Source: Azadirachta indica
Taxonomy: Eukaryota; Streptophyta; Magnoliopsida; Sapindales; Meliaceae
NCBI GenBank assembly: GCA_022749755.1
Contig: CM040452.1
Coordinates: forward strand, 434,001 to 498,000
Length of the DNA stretch: 64,000 nucleotides
Direction of reading: 5' to 3'
The notes under the pieces are model-generated. The model was not told the origin of the DNA. It saw only the letters and a list, made by a program, of their open reading frames with translations, and made no database searches. Shown in pieces: positions 47,907 to 59,649 of the stretch. Numbering within the stretch: the first letter of the stretch is position 1; every line of letters begins with the position of its first letter. Both the position numbers and the translations under genes were made by a program.

Positions 47907-49848
47907 ATGGTTCCTAGAATTCAGTTTCCTTCTTCTTGTTTTCGACAATAGCAGTTTTAAAAACTGCAAACTTCTATTTTCATTTAATCACTCTGCCTTT
48001 TACAACTCCAAATTCTGGAACTGAACCCTCGTCTTTGTCCAAACAGTCGCTTAATCAAACTCTTCTTCAAACATTCCTCAAACATAACTGTAAATCATAT
48101 AACTTCACTTTGAATAAAGTTCTTTTATTTTTTGATTTCATACTTCATACCCAACCCATTCCTTAAATTTTATCATTCAATATTTTGTTTTTTGCACTTG
48201 TTAAACAAAAGCATTATAATATTGTTGTTTTGCTTTACAAGAGACTCAATTTAACTGGAGGCTTGGTACTAGATTTATATTCTTTAAACATTATACTTAA
48301 TTACTGTTGTAATATCAATAGGGTTTCTGACGGCTATGTGGTTTTAAGGAGAATTTTGAGAATGGTTTTAGCCCTAACATGACCACATTTATTATTTTGA
48401 TTAAAGGTTTGTGTATGGAGCGGAAGGTTTTAGAAGCGACTAAACTGTTCACGAACATGATTGTATTTGGTTGTAAGTCTAATCTTATTTCCAATAGGAC
48501 TTTGATCAATGGGTTATGTTTAGCAGTTAATACAAGTCTTGCTCTAAAGGTTTTTGAAGAAATGACTAATGGAAATGTTGTATTTGGTACTATATGTAAG
48601 CCTAATATTGTTATTTATGGTACTATCATCAACAGGCTTTGTAAAGATGGGTTTATGGATAAGGCAAAAGAATTATTTTTAGAAATTAAGGGTTCTGGAA
48701 TTAATCCAAATGTAGTTATTTATTGCTCTCTAGTTGATGGTTATTTTTAGAAATGAAGAGTAGCAATGTTAACCATAATGTGGTTGTTTATAACTCTCTA
48801 ATTCATGGTTTGTGTTGTATTGGTGATTGGGATGAAGCGAAATGTTTATTTATTGAGATGTTAGATCAAGGGTACAACTTGATGTGGTGTTGACTTTAAT
48901 GTGATGATTGATGAACTATGCAAGAAAGAAAGGATAGATGAAGCAAATGTGTTGTTAGAAATGATGATGCAAAGAAGTGTAACTCTTGAAACAATTACTT
49001 ACACTATGTTGTTGGATGTTTTTTGTTTATTAGGCAGATTTTATGATGCTAGAAAGCTCTTTCTTTCAATGACGAGTAAGGCCTGTCAACCTAATGATTA
49101 TAGTTACAATATTTTGATCAATGGTTATTATAAAATTGGAGAAGTAGAGGAAGCTATAAGTCTATATTGGGAAATGGTATCAAAAGAAATTAGACTAACA
49201 TTGTTACATATACCACCTTATTAGTTGGCCTTGTGCAGGCAAGTAAGATAAGAGATGCGTAAAAGGTGTTTGACAAGATGAAAGTAAATAAAGTTGTACC
49301 CAACTCACGGATGTATTCTATTTTAATTGAAGGTCTTTGTAAGAATGGCTATCATTCAAAGGCATTGGAATCATTTGTAATTTAGATAATTGCAACGTTA
49401 AGTCGAATATTGAAACCATTAATTGTCGTGTTGATGCCTTTTGTAAAGCAAATAGGTTCAAAGCTGCCTATGAGTTCTTTCACAATCTACCTCGTTATCA
49501 TTTAGTGCCAAATGTGGTAACATATAGCATCATAATCAATGGGCTTTGTAAAAAAGGACAGTTGGAAAAGGAAAGTGATGTGTTGCTAGATATGAACAAA
49601 AAAGATGTGTTTTCAGATGTAGTTACAGTCAATGCACTTATGCGTGGTTTCTTGAAAAATAATGATATGGAAAAAGTGGTTGAAATTCTTCACAAAATGG
49701 TAGAGAAAAAGTGATGCTAGATGAATCCACATTTTCCATACTTATAGAATTACTTGTGAAAAATGAAAAATATTGTGAAAATCTGAATTTGCTTACTTCA
49801 TTTCTTGTCAAAGATTCCATAAAGCTATTAGATGATGAATGTCAATAA
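47907..49848 (+). pseudogene. Rf-like PPR protein gene, decayed, copy 1
   Basis: Pentatricopeptide repeat proteins of the P class bind organellar RNA one base per 35-residue repeat. The Rf-like group typically restores male fertility in mitochondria. Almost the whole gene is traceable, from ATGGTTCCTAGAATTCAG to DDECQ-stop (1942 bases, normal for 600-650 residues), but in several frames: 47936-48166, 48185-48382, 48379-48750, 48901-49224, 49505-49714 and 49733-49848. Repeat signatures include TTFIILIKGLC, RTLINGLC, VIYGTIINRLCKDGFMDKAK, YSYNILINGYYKIGEVEEA and TYSIIINGLCKKGQLEK. At least five frameshifts or stops break it. Its relative lies at 59650-61373, and even the 3' flanks match (49849-50070 against 61374-61590), so both descend from one duplicated segment. 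It could not make a full protein. Confidence 0.9.
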
Positions 49849-50143
49849 GCATGACACCTATTTTCAACAATCTTGCTAATGCAGTGAACTCTTTGAAGGT
49901 CAGCTTAAAACTATATATCTCGTTGAATTTATATTGGTTGTTGATTGCAATTACACAGTACTTGCTAGAAGTTACAAGTTGGTTATAAAACATGGCCATT
50001 AGCCATTGGCTACTATTGAGGTGCATATTTTTTAGTTTCTTTATTTTTTTTTTTTTTCCTTTAAGATTGTGAATAACATTCTTTTTTACAATTTTTTTTG
50101 CTATTTGAAGGATAGGCAAATGATTTTTTGCTATTTCATATCT
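49849..50143. other. 3' flank shared by both PPR pseudogenes
   Basis: GATGAATGTCAATAAGCATG and the following roughly 220 bases match the region after the second PPR pseudogene. This marks the right edge of the duplicated segment at about 50070. No gene is present. Confidence 0.6.
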
Positions 50144-50190
50144 AGGGATCTTTCTAGTTTAAATCAAGCAGTGTTGGCCAAACAATATTA
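50144..50190 (+). mobile_element. Possible LINE reverse-transcriptase remnant
   Basis: The frame reads RDLSSLNQAVLAKQY then stop. This resembles the Gly-Phe-Arg-Asp-Leu...Asn-Gln-Ala-Leu-Leu-Ala-Lys-Gln block found after the reverse transcriptase of plant non-LTR retrotransposons. The match is short, so it stays tentative. Confidence 0.4.
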
Positions 50191-50374
50191 AACGCTCATA
50201 ATCTTTCAAGATTCTTCAATGACGAAAATCATAGGACTATAAATGAATCCAAAGGATTCACAAAAATCCAACTGCATGTCAATGGAATATTCTCAAAATC
50301 CAACTGCCTATGACGCCATGAAAAGAGCATTGATGCTCAAACAATTGAATCCTTCAACTGGTTGGATAGATTTT

Positions 50375-50605
50375 ACAAAGTGGTGGAAATGTGTTTGGTA
50401 TTTATCTCTATCCAAAAGTCTGAACTCAGAGGGGTATATAGATTCTTCTAACAAGCAACAATCTTGAGAATAAAAAATTTAGGTTGTATAGATTCTACAA
50501 ACTAGTGGATATATCTTTGGAATTGATCTCTACCCAAAAGTCAAGAACTTAAGAGATATATGCATATTCTCCCAACATGCAACAATCTTGAGAAAAAAGA
50601 ATTTA
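50375..50605 (+). repeat. Two-unit tandem duplication, about 115 bp each
   Basis: ATTTTACAAAGTGGTGGAAA ... GCAACAATCTTGAGAATAAA at about 50370-50485 is repeated, with changes, at about 50490-50605 (ATTCTACAAACTAGTGGATA ... GCAACAATCTTGAGAAAAAA). Non-coding. Confidence 0.7.
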
Positions 50606-51600
50606 CAGCTAGTATTCTGACTGTCAACTGTGTGTCCACTTCAGTTTTGATTTTTCAGTTAAATATTCTCGTAGTTGTAAGCTTTTGGCTTGTATTCTAA
50701 ACATTAAAAAGTTTTTCGATTCTAAATTCGTCCTAATAGTAAGTCATGCACTAATAGTAGCATAATGGTAAGCATTAGGTCCAAATTTTTGGATAAATTT
50801 TTAGTGTCATGTTAATAAATGATATATGCAATTTGAATATTAAAAAATTAATATAAAAGCATTGATCAATCATCTTATATTGGTTCTAGAATGTAATTTT
50901 TCTTTTTAATAGGGAGAGATTACTTTAAATTGAACGTAAACTTTTAAATAAATTTATAATTATATGTATAATGACAAAAGTAAAAAGAAAGTTACTATAA
51001 AAGTATTTACCAATCACTATAATATTGATTTTAGGATAAATTTGACAAATTTTCCCAAATTAGACGCTGATAAATTTTTTATATTTTTTGATTGTTATAT
51101 ATATATATATATATATATCTACACACGCACACATACACCAATCAACCCATATAGGAGAATTCATTATAAAAATAATTTTCAATAAACCTAAGTTCATGGA
51201 TTTTAGGACTAACATCATTAGCATAGATAGTAATTCATTATACGTTTTGTTATATGTTACTACAATTTCAAATTTTATATTTCATGTTTCAATATTTGTA
51301 TTTTAAATATTTATATTAGATATTCAATTTTATGTGTTAACTGCACTGTTTTAGCTTTTATATTCCTTATTTTATATTACATTGGAAAAAATAACTATTA
51401 GATTCCTAAAATTTGATAAAAATATTTTTATTATATAATATAATTATTTTTAAAATTATTATAACTAATTAGTTCAATAAATTATACTATATATATTCAT
51501 TAAATTTGATAAAACTTATAAAATAAATAATTAAACATATAAATAAATATTTATATTTTTTGATTACATGTAATGCATGGCTAATTAATTTAAAACTCCA
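50606..51600. other. AT-rich spacer with (TA)n(CA)n tract
   Basis: A compound microsatellite at about 51096-51138 has a TA run followed by ACACACGCACACATACACC. The frames across it are chance. Confidence 0.6.
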
Positions 51601-51779
51601 GACTAAAACACAACAAAATAATTGTAACAGTGACGTGAAAGCGAGCGTTTATGCCGAACAAGGTAGTGTAACTACAAATATACCCTCGACTTTAAGTTAC
51701 ACAATCAGAACACATGCCCTCACATTCATTGACCTCCACGACCACGTCTCACTGCACAATTTACGAAGCACACAAACAT

Positions 51780-52046
51780 AATAGTTAATAGATCCAAGGA
51801 GGGGTACAATAGTAAATTTACATGTAAAAGCCACCGAAATTCTATTATTCTTCGGCTTCCTCCAACGCGGCCATTACCGTTTAGTTCTGGTGGGCGAACT
51901 CTTGAAATTCATTATTTATTAGTAGCTAAATCCAAACACGCCCTTATTTCCTTAGAATTGCCCAAACCGAAAGCTCTAGAAATTCTCTTCATCAAACGAA
52001 AAATCACTTTTACAAGGATAGGTTTTGCTTCTAAATTGAATCAAGA
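51780..52046 (+). promoter_or_regulatory. Promoter and 5' leader region of OEP61 exon
   Basis: Base composition becomes notably more balanced here (CTTCGGCTTCCTCCAACGCG, GTTCTGGTGGGCGAACTCTT), as at plant housekeeping promoters, and continues straight into the ATG. No clear TATA box is seen. Inferred from composition and position. Confidence 0.45.
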
Positions 52047-52145
52047 ATGTTTAACGGAATGATGGATCCGGAGATGATCAGATTGGCTCAGGAGCAGATG
52101 AGTCGGATGTCATCTGATGACTTCGCAAGGATCCAGCAACAGGAG
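52047..52145 (+). CDS. OEP61: OEP61 (TPR7), first exon only
   Basis: OEP61 is a TPR co-chaperone anchored in the chloroplast outer envelope and ER membrane; it receives Hsp70-bound preproteins. The exon encodes 33 residues: [20 protein letters not shown], then [13 protein letters not shown]. This matches the N-terminus of plant OEP61 almost residue for residue and is followed by a GT donor at 52146. No sign of the next exon (the family continues Met-Met-Ser-Asn-Pro) is seen in the following 12 kb. Instead, decayed receptor-like protein, PPR and RFC1 sequences occupy the downstream region. The exon itself is undamaged. So this is either the detached 5' end of a duplicated gene or the first exon of a gene with a huge, invaded first intron. 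The former is more likely, since plant first introns rarely exceed a few kb. Confidence 0.8.
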
Positions 52146-53042
52146 GTACTGTTTTGTTTGTTCTTGTTGAGTTTCGTTTTTTGCTGGTTTAAAATTTCGC
52201 TTTAGTTAGACCTAAAATTGAGTTTGATTTGAATTATTTTCAAGTGCTTGTTGTATGATCACGTTTGGTAGATATATGTAACGAGTCTTGTGATGCGAAG
52301 TTAATAAATTTTCTTTAGATTAGGAGGGTTATATATGGTGATCAGGAACAAAATCGTTGGAGTTCTTCAATTTGTGGTGTGATTAATGATTGTGATTATT
52401 TGTTTATTCAAAATGGAGGGTTTGTTATGGAAGGGATGATTTAAATTGGATAGGATTGTATTTCTTGTGGATTAATTACAATTTCCATATTGGTTTACCA
52501 ATCATTAATTCGAATATAGAAACTGATTAAATTAGGCTGTACTTAAAATAATCAATTTTATTTTGGCTAAAAAAATGTCTAATGAAGTTAATCAATGAAG
52601 ATTTTCATTGGTTGGCTATATGAATCCTCAATCCTCTTCAACTATTTCACCTTACCAAGGGTTATTAAGCAAACTTTTGTTTTTCAAAATTAGAATTTGG
52701 ATGCTTTATCTATAGTACTGTTTTGTGCTGTTAGAACTGAGATGCATTTGTCAATGTCGCAGTTGTTGGCTGTCTCTATTCTTACGTTGAACGGAAGGTT
52801 AGTAAGGATTTCATTTTTATCAGCAATACATAGCTCACCTTTAGTTTCACTCTAAACCCCTGAATCTTAACTAGTAGATGAATAATCATATTTACTTAGT
52901 ATATTGTCAAAAAAATAATTTCTGGCCAAACTTGTGGTATGATGTTAGTAGATTTCCTCATTGCGGAGTGTTTTCATTTTAAATTGAATTGGAGCTAAAT
53001 GTTTTAAAAAAGAAATGTATTACGATTTTTTAGAAATTCATA
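52146..53042 (+). other. Remnant of OEP61 first intron
   Basis: T-rich, intron-like sequence directly after the donor (GTACTGTTTTGTTTGTTCTT). No second exon is visible. It ends where homology to the receptor-like protein gene begins (about 53043), which may be the insertion junction. Confidence 0.5.
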
Positions 53043-54527
53043 ACAGGTAATTTATGAAAATTAGATTCATAATTAATTCATATCTATAAACAACTTTTAT
53101 ATCTTGTTTTGGATAGAGTTGCTTCTTTTGAATATAGTTGCATAATTTCACCAACTTCAAAGACTTGCAAGTCTTGAAAATTTTACTTTGTTACTATTTT
53201 CTAGAAATAAAATTTACAATAATAAAAGATAATTTAAATGAAAAATAAAGTTATAGAAGTGATAAACTAATTAAAAAATAATAAATTGGTAATTAATTGT
53301 TGTTGCCTTACTGCTACAGTTGTGAGTTGCTCATGTGAATAGAGTTGCATAATTTAACAAACTTGGACCTTGAAACTGGTTGGTTCTTCTCTTCATACGA
53401 AACTTTTTCAAAGCATAGTTCACTAAATAATATTTTTTTCTTATAAAATTTTTTAAAATTTGAAAATGTTAGCTAATCATTTCTCTTAAATTTTATGATT
53501 GTCTGATTGTAAACTGGCACAGATATTATTTAATCGATAATAGGATTAATAATTATAATGAAACTAAAGACAATATTTATTAATTTATGAAAAAAATATA
53601 TATATTGGTTATAATATGATATAATATTTTAAATAAAGAAGAGAAAAGTAATTCAGAAATATAACTTTTTTTTTTTTTGCATTAGGATATTAGAATGAAA
53701 AGTGAATATAGTATTAATAAATTAATCATGATTTGAAAAGTATACTAAAAAATGGATTAATATTATATTTCAGGTGGATTGTGTGGGTTGGTACATCTGC
53801 GAGAATTATATTTTAAAGACAATAATCTAGCAGGTTTCTTAATCCCTTCAAGTATTAGATGTCTTTTTACAATTATTTTATTTGGAATATTTCCTCACCT
53901 TCCCTTGTCTATCTAACATCCATCCAAGAGTTTTATCTTTCAAGCAATCCCTTCCAAGTTCCGTTTTCACTTGAGCCATTTTTAAATCACTCAACCTCAA
54001 GAAATATAACTCTCTTTTAGGACCTATATGGATGTCAAGTAATTTTACTAAGTAATTATGAAATTTAAGCATCTCTAGAAATGTATTTAATGGTAGCATT
54101 ACCTCTTCACTTGGAAATATGAAGTCATTGTTAATTTTGGACTTATGTAACAATCTACTGACTAGCAGGATACTATAGCACTTGGCCATGGCTTACCTTT
54201 CATTACAATATCTTGTGTTGTCAGACAATAATTTGCAAGATCATATGTTCCCTAAAAGTTTTAACTTGGCAAACTTAATGCAATTACAATTGGACAACAA
54301 TCGCTTTGTTGGAGAGATCCCAAAATACTTGTCTAACTCCTCTCTTCTAGTGGGATTGTACCTTAGTAATAATAGTCTGTCAGGTAGAATTCCAAGATGC
54401 TTAGGTAATATGTCATATTTGGAAGATATTACGATACTCAATAACCATATTGAAGGCCTGATACTATTGGTGTTTTGTCAACTTAGTTTTCTTCAAATTT
54501 TGGACATTTTAGAGAACAATATATCAT
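53043..54527 (+). pseudogene. Truncated copy of the LRR receptor-like protein gene
   Basis: It aligns with 42497-44236 of the receptor gene: the donor-side intron after exon 8, the exon 9 area (TTGCATAATTTAACAAACTT), the last intron, and the first 1.0 kb of the last exon (GTGGATTGTGTGGGTTGGTA onwards). Identity looks like 85-90%. Deletions remove several LRRs (for example after 53840 and 53990). Frameshifts and stops break the frame; the longest intact piece is 54182-54529 (LDNNRFVGEIPKYLSNSS, GLYLSNNSLSGRIPRCLGN). It ends abruptly at ENNIS-stop, so the last LRRs and the membrane span are absent. There is no promoter or signal peptide, so it cannot work as a receptor. Confidence 0.92.
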
Positions 54528-57500
54528 GATCATCTTCATTTTTCAAGGGCAAAGCCACCAGCAAACCGTTATAGTTGGCTATTGAAAAATTTTAATTTGG
54601 ATTGCAATGACTCTTTAGAAATGCTTGTAAACTGTTGGCTATTGAAAATATTCAAAGTTTCTATGAATTCTCAAAATTCATCGCGGATATATTCTTGGTT
54701 GACTTCTTGGGAGTTTTGTTTCATTTATATCAATTCTTTTGGTTCTTGGAGAGATTTAGGACCGTTGTTAGAAATTATAGTTGCTGCTCTATTCTTAAAC
54801 GACAAGATAGAACTTAGTTCTCTCCTATATAACTAACAATATACTTTTACATCAAAAATCACAATTGTAAGGAAAGCTAGGCTACTGAAAGGTTGTCATC
54901 AAGTCTAAATCCTTTTGCCTATATAATTATCCCAGTTCTGTTGCTTCTAATCAGCCTAATAGTAGCATTTCACAGTTAAGATATCCAAATATCTCCTGAT
55001 AAAAGTGCTTGATATAAATATAGTAAGCGAGTATGATCATCCCCAAGCAGCTTATGACATTAGCAAGAGAGTGACGGAAGATGGCTTTCATAGGCAGAAA
55101 AAGAATTTCATTGCAACGGACCAGTAAAGACGTGGGTACTTCTAACAGATCATCAGTAGCTGAGAAAGGCCATTTTATTATATACACAATTGATCAATAG
55201 TCTTAATAATAGAGAATAGATGGTTGCATAATACGATTAATGGTGTTTGCTCTGACAAAAAAAAAAAAAAAAATCATTTTAACAAAACCTTGTAAATTTG
55301 TTTTATTCTGTTCTTCTGATGTCTCTTTCATTTTCATTTATTTTTCTAACCCAAATATATATTATAACCTTTGTAATTGAGTAAGCACAATTCATTAGCA
55401 TTGAAATTACAGATAAAAGTAAGCACATGATTTTAAAGCTTGTTGCCTTAATTTGTATATTAAGTAAATTTTCGTGGCCATGCTTGTATTTGTAAGTTTA
55501 TTATTTAAGAGGTTCGGTTATAGGCTTTGATCTTGTCAAACAAGTAGTTTGAAAAAAAAAACCTTGTGATTTGTAATGAATCATTAGACATTGCTATTTG
55601 CGATTCTTTCTTGTTCATTGTACTGTACTTTTGCCATATTTCTCCTTAATAATTCTAAAATAGTTTGATGAATTCAACCCTGGTACCGTATATATCCTAG
55701 TACCATGCAATTATTCAATAAGAAAAGTTGTAGAACTATCTAAAAATTGCCCACAGTGACAGCATTGGTTTTCGAGTAACTAATTAGATGCTTTTGCATT
55801 GTAAATCACACATGAGGACTGCAGAATATGGATTTTTCTCAACCTTTCTACTGTATATAAAGTAAAATTCTTCCATTGGTTTTACCCTGCAGAACTAACA
55901 GATGCAAGTCTTTTAATTCTTTATACACCATTACATGGATTACTAAGTCCAAAAGAAATATTTAAGAAATATTTAATATATACCATCAATCTTATCAGTT
56001 ATTATAATTTTATCAGTTATTATAATTTATATATGAGTTATAAAAAAAATAAAAAATAATTTTTAAATCTTTTTTTAATTATTAAAATATTTTATTACTA
56101 CATAAAGAGTATTTGTTTCATTTAAAAAGCTTAAATAAGGAGAAGAGAAATTATATATTTTTTTTTTTTATAAAAAAGTTATATTTTATTATAATGTTTT
56201 AAGTAATTGTGACTTTGAAAATTTAGCGTTTATCTTTTAAAACTTGTATTTATCGAGGAGGTTGACTATGAATAATGCGTTACATTTTATAACCATAAAG
56301 AATCACTACTACTTATACAAGGAGAGAACTCTTTAATTTTGGAACAACATTTTTTTATTATGCCTTCTTGTACTCAAGGTAAAATTTTATGACTTTGAAG
56401 AAGGCAAATATTCGTATGAATAATATATATTAATGTGCATATAAAAATTTGTATGATCAGCATCCTTGAGGAGAAAATAATAATAATGGTGAGTTGAAAT
56501 TAATCCTGGTAGATTAAGACTGTTTATCTATCAAAACTCTGTTTTCTTTTTAACATACACTACCTTGTAACAAACTTCGAACCCAGTCTCCAACAACACT
56601 GTAACTAACTTCTATGTCATACAATTTTCAGCAAGCGGTCAAACTTAAAAAGTTATTCGAAATCTTTGCTTTGCTTTGCTTAATTAGCTAATGAAATAAA
56701 TTAATATGGGCCACTTAAAAAAAGTTTATGGCTTGATTTAGGTAATTTTTTTTTTTGAACTCTAAATATGACTGAAATCTTAATCTAACTAAAATTTAAA
56801 TTTGAATGATATGTCTATTTTTTATTTTGAAATATCTAAAAATAAATATTAAGTTTGTTTTAAAAAAAATCTGAAAATTGATGTTTTGATATATATACTA
56901 TTTTAAATATACTTATATATGTAATAATTTTGATTATATTATAAAAATAAAAGATTAAAAAATAATAAATTATATTAGTATATATATTATTTGTTTGTTT
57001 GATATATGTTTTTTTTTGAAAAATAATTTCTAATCGATGATATCAAGATTAATAAAAATAATAATTCATATTATAATAAAATTATAATTATGTAAATATA
57101 CAAATTTACTGTAATAATTAAAGTATAAAATAAATAAAATTCAGAAGACAAATAGAGGGGATCCACAATAAAGAAGAGATACGTAAAAAAATAGTTAATT
57201 AGAGTTTTAATTTTGTTAGGTAAATAAATTAATAAAATAGAAATATTTTTTAAAAATAAATATATTTAAATATTTAAATATTTGCTTATTCAAATTTAAG
57301 TAAACATTTTTGTTTTAATTATATTTTTATGTTTTTAACAAATATTTATATATAAATTAAAAAATAAAAGATTTTAGAAATCTAAATAATTATATTCACA
57401 CTTCAGTCAAAAAACATATACCTTACTATGTATGCATGGTTCACTTGGTCCAAATTTATCTACCTTCAATATTTTTATTTTATTTTAAACATTTTACTCC

Positions 57501-57837
57501 ATTTATTTTTTAATATAACTTTAAAAATTGTTTATTATAATAAAAATATAATTTTCACTAAAAAAATATTCATAACAATCAAACAATAAACAAATTTATA
57601 AATTTTTAGTAAAAACTCTACCACTAAAAAATTTACTTCAAAAAATAATTTTGAAGATATTTTTATCAAATATCTAAAGTAAATTTTAGCTTTGAATTTT
57701 TAATCATCCGAATAACTCTAAATTAGTCTTATATATAATATTGTCTGTCTTATACTTTTAGGCATCCCAATAATATTGCAAAATTGGTCCAGCGTTTAAT
57801 ATTGTCTTCTTTCTAGTTTAATACATAATGCACTATA
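54528..57837. other. Spacer, no supported gene
   Basis: About 3.3 kb without a recognisable gene. Frames at 54582-54836 (plus) and 54951-55187 (minus) have better base balance than the surroundings, but I do not recognise them. The second includes hydrophobic runs (LANVISCLGMIILAYYIYIK). They might be debris of a captured gene. A poly(A) run lies at 55258-55273. Confidence 0.4.
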
Positions 57838-59480
57838 GCATTTGGTTGAATTAATTATAGAAGTAATTTTATCATGAAAATAATTTAAAATATTTAAATA
57901 AATATTAACCAAAATTTTCTTTTTTAGATATATATTGAATCATGATCTATTTAGATAAATTCAAGTAAAAATCAAATAAATTTTTGAGTATTAATTCAAA
58001 TTTAATTATTAAATATTTAATTAATTTTTTGTACTTGTAATAAAAAATATTTAAATATGTATATAATTATATTGTTACTATATCTTAGAGTTTACTAATT
58101 CATAAATCTTTAAATATTTAAACATTTTTCTTACTTTTAATAACAAATATTTTCGAGTAAGATAGGTACTTATATTGGACCCTGCGACCCAATTAAATCA
58201 AAAACCAAGGTTAATTTAAACACATAAAATCAATAATCGTATTTGCAAAGCTCCAAACCCAATATAAAAAGCTCATATTCAAAAAATTGAAAGTTATTTT
58301 TTTTAGAACTATAAATTGAGATAAACAATTCAATTAGAATACAATGAGGAATAATATTTCAAGTCATGACCTTTACAATATATTCTATTAATATAATATA
58401 CACCCTTTTAATAAAACATAAGTAATGAATTGTACTCACTTTTTCTTATGTATCATTTTAACTTTAAAGAATTTTTCAATACCTTCCAACCAATACAAAA
58501 ATAATTTAAAATTATATTTTCTATCAAACAATAACGCAACATGTCTAAGATAATAACTAATAATTCTAAAAATATTTTTTTTTGAATTTTTTTGTGAAAA
58601 AATGTATTTATAGATGTACTTGTGTTTAACAATATAGAAAAGTTTTATCTGATACAAAAGTAAGCTCTGGTACCAATTGATATAGGTAAGATAGCGAATA
58701 AGATAAAAACACCTTATTAAATATCAAATTTTGTTCAGTTATTTGACACAGTGAGTTAAATAATTATTTTAATAGATGATATTAGATGTTATTCTAATTC
58801 TAACAGTTTGAAACAAGAATGTCAAAATAATAATTCTGTAAAGGACAACATTAAAGAAAAAAATTTTATTGAATGAAAACTTACCTAAAACAATTAGTAT
58901 AAGTTCTTCATATATAACAAAGGAAATCTAATATTACAAATTAAGTCCACTAAAAAAAATAACTTTCACTTAAATAAAAAAATTAAAAATCAAATAATAA
59001 ATAATAAATTAAATTATTAAGAATAAAAATCTTGTTAAATTAATTAAATTTTAAAATATAGACATTTAATTTTATTGACAAATTATGCATAAAAATACTT
59101 TTTTATAAAAAAAAATATATGATAATACGTTAAGGAGAGAAGATTTATGAAAAATATGAAAAAAAAAAAAAAAGGTATGATAACATATTCACTAAAGAGG
59201 ACCTATAATTATAAAAAAATTTTAAACATGATTAATACTAAAAAGATAAAGGAGACTAATAATTTAAGATGAAAAGTTAAAATAGATTATTATTATCAAA
59301 GAGTTACGTTTGTATAAATAATATTCTTTTATTATTTTATTACTTTAATTAATTATTATTTATTAATTAAAATTATATTATATTATTTAATAAAAATATA
59401 AAATATATTTAATTACTAATTTTATTAATAAACTCCAAAAATTTAGTATACACGTTATAATTTATCATAACATAATTTAT
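57838..59480 (+). repeat. Dispersed element, copy C (about 1.6 kb)
   Basis: Both ends match the element at 19055-20470: the start AAGTAATTTTATCATGAAAA and the end AAATATATTTAATTACTAAT. Part of the interior (about 58100-59040) is unique to this copy, so it carries an insertion or copy A a deletion. The frame at 58436-58657 (minus) is not credible as a gene. Confidence 0.6.
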
Positions 59481-59649
59481 TACTAATTTTACACAAAATT
59501 TCCCCAAAATCAATTTTCCCTAAAACCCTAACTATTTCTCCCAAATCAATTTCCCTCAAAATCAATTCTCCCCCCCAAACAGATTGTAAGCTTTCTCTTT
59601 CAAAAAATTTGATCCAATTAGGTTACCGAGAAGAGGCACAACATCTACC
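59481..59649 (+). other. Leader region of second PPR pseudogene, with telo-box
   Basis: It contains CCCTAAAACCCTAAC at about 59518-59532, a telo-box-like motif often found near the start of plant housekeeping and translation genes, and a run of pyrimidines. It is not a telomere array. Confidence 0.4.

Noticed and set aside
59518..59532. Telomere repeat
   Set aside because: There are only about two units of CCCTAAA-type sequence. It fits a promoter telo-box, not an interstitial telomere array.
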